Shown: piece after piece, positions 39,045 through 39,198 of the stretch
How positions within the stretch are numbered: position 1 is the first letter of the stretch
How the letters are laid out: every line of letters starts with the position of its first letter
NCBI GenBank assembly: GCA_040182905.1
Contig: JARQWU010000069.1
Span: 1-39,198, forward strand
From: Barthelona sp. PAP020
Lineage: Eukaryota; Metamonada: BaSk clade
Reading direction: 5' to 3'
Length of the DNA: 39,198 nucleotides
Position numbers and translations under genes: made by a program
Notes under the pieces: model-generated
Told to the model about the DNA's origin: nothing
Seen by the model: only the letters and a program-made list of their open reading frames with translations
Databases searched by the model: none

Positions 39045-39198
39045 ATGTCAAATATTGAAAAAAAGACGACAAAAAATACAGATACTATTGTTGATTATAG
39101 TTTGACTTCACAATTACCTTTACCAAAACCTGAATTTCCCACATATCCAAAATTTATTCAATATTCATTAACTACAAAAGAATTATTGAATTTAGATT
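39045..39198 (+). CDS. 5' end of an unrecognised gene, cut by the window edge
   Basis: An ATG at 39045-39047, a few bases after a T12 run, opens a frame that stays open for 51 codons to the window end. The visible protein begins MSNIEKKTTKNTD and contains QLPLPKPEFPTYPKF, a Pro-rich stretch, then SLTTKELLNLD. I do not recognise it. Codon use (TTA, TTG, AAT, GAA) is like the neighbouring genes and its position opposite the COMMD6-like gene with a 141-bp shared promoter region supports a real gene. Confidence 0.6.
   Translation, partial: MSNIEKKTTKNTDTIVDYSLTSQLPLPKPEFPTYPKFIQYSLTTKELLNLD

Noticed and set aside
1-39198. Ciliate-type reassigned stop codons
   Set aside because: Frames of 441 to 5625 residues are open with the standard code, all complete genes end in TAA, and glutamine is encoded by CAA/CAG.
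1-39198. CRISPR arrays, insertion sequences or transposon genes
   Set aside because: No regularly spaced repeats, no transposase or reverse transcriptase motifs, and the content is typical nuclear eukaryotic coding sequence.

Overview
The window is nuclear DNA of a flagellated, intron-poor eukaryotic microbe. It is very AT-rich (GC roughly 30 %, more in one intergenic island), genes lie 140-400 bp apart, coding frames run for thousands of codons without introns, and the standard code fits (all complete genes end in TAA; no in-frame TGA or TAG). Its one convincing intron is 42 nt long, with the branch-point-like ACTAA fused to the acceptor in a 12-nt element. That is the geometry known from trichomonads and Giardia. 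A parabasalid (Tritrichomonas-like) is my best guess, but it is an inference and not proven.

Layout: (1) 1-5916, minus, the first 1972 codons of a polytopic membrane protein with the plan of plant DEK1 / TML-calpains, running off the window edge; its calpain core seems to have lost the catalytic Cys, His and Asn. (2) 6221-7669, plus, an EFHC1/2-like three-DM10 ciliary protein with a tiny first exon. (3) 7972-16821, plus, a 2949-residue protein that embeds a processive GT2 glycosyltransferase and its membrane helices in a giant helical scaffold. (4) 16822-17726, a GC-richer convergent intergenic island full of short inverted repeats; its best-structured part, ending at a T14 run on the minus strand, is a candidate Pol III RNA. 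(5) 17727-18629, minus, a Yip1-family (YIPF1/2-like) Golgi membrane protein. (6) 19019-35896, minus, a 5625-residue dynein heavy chain with tail, six-AAA ring, stalk and C-terminal domain recognisable but all four nucleotide-binding P-loops gone, plus an IQ motif. (7) 36263-38536, minus, a CCDC177-like coiled-coil protein. (8) 38682-38903, minus, a stand-alone COMM domain (COMMD6-like). (9) 39045 to the edge, plus, the start of an unrecognised gene.

How they may fit together: the EFHC-like protein, the dynein-like protein and perhaps the CCDC177-like protein point to the flagellum; the Yip1 and COMMD6-like proteins to membrane traffic; the calpain-like and GT2 proteins to the cell surface. 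The most notable themes are two very large probable pseudoenzymes (calpain and dynein) in one 39-kb stretch, the glycosyltransferase-scaffold fusion, the short intron and the structured intergenic island.
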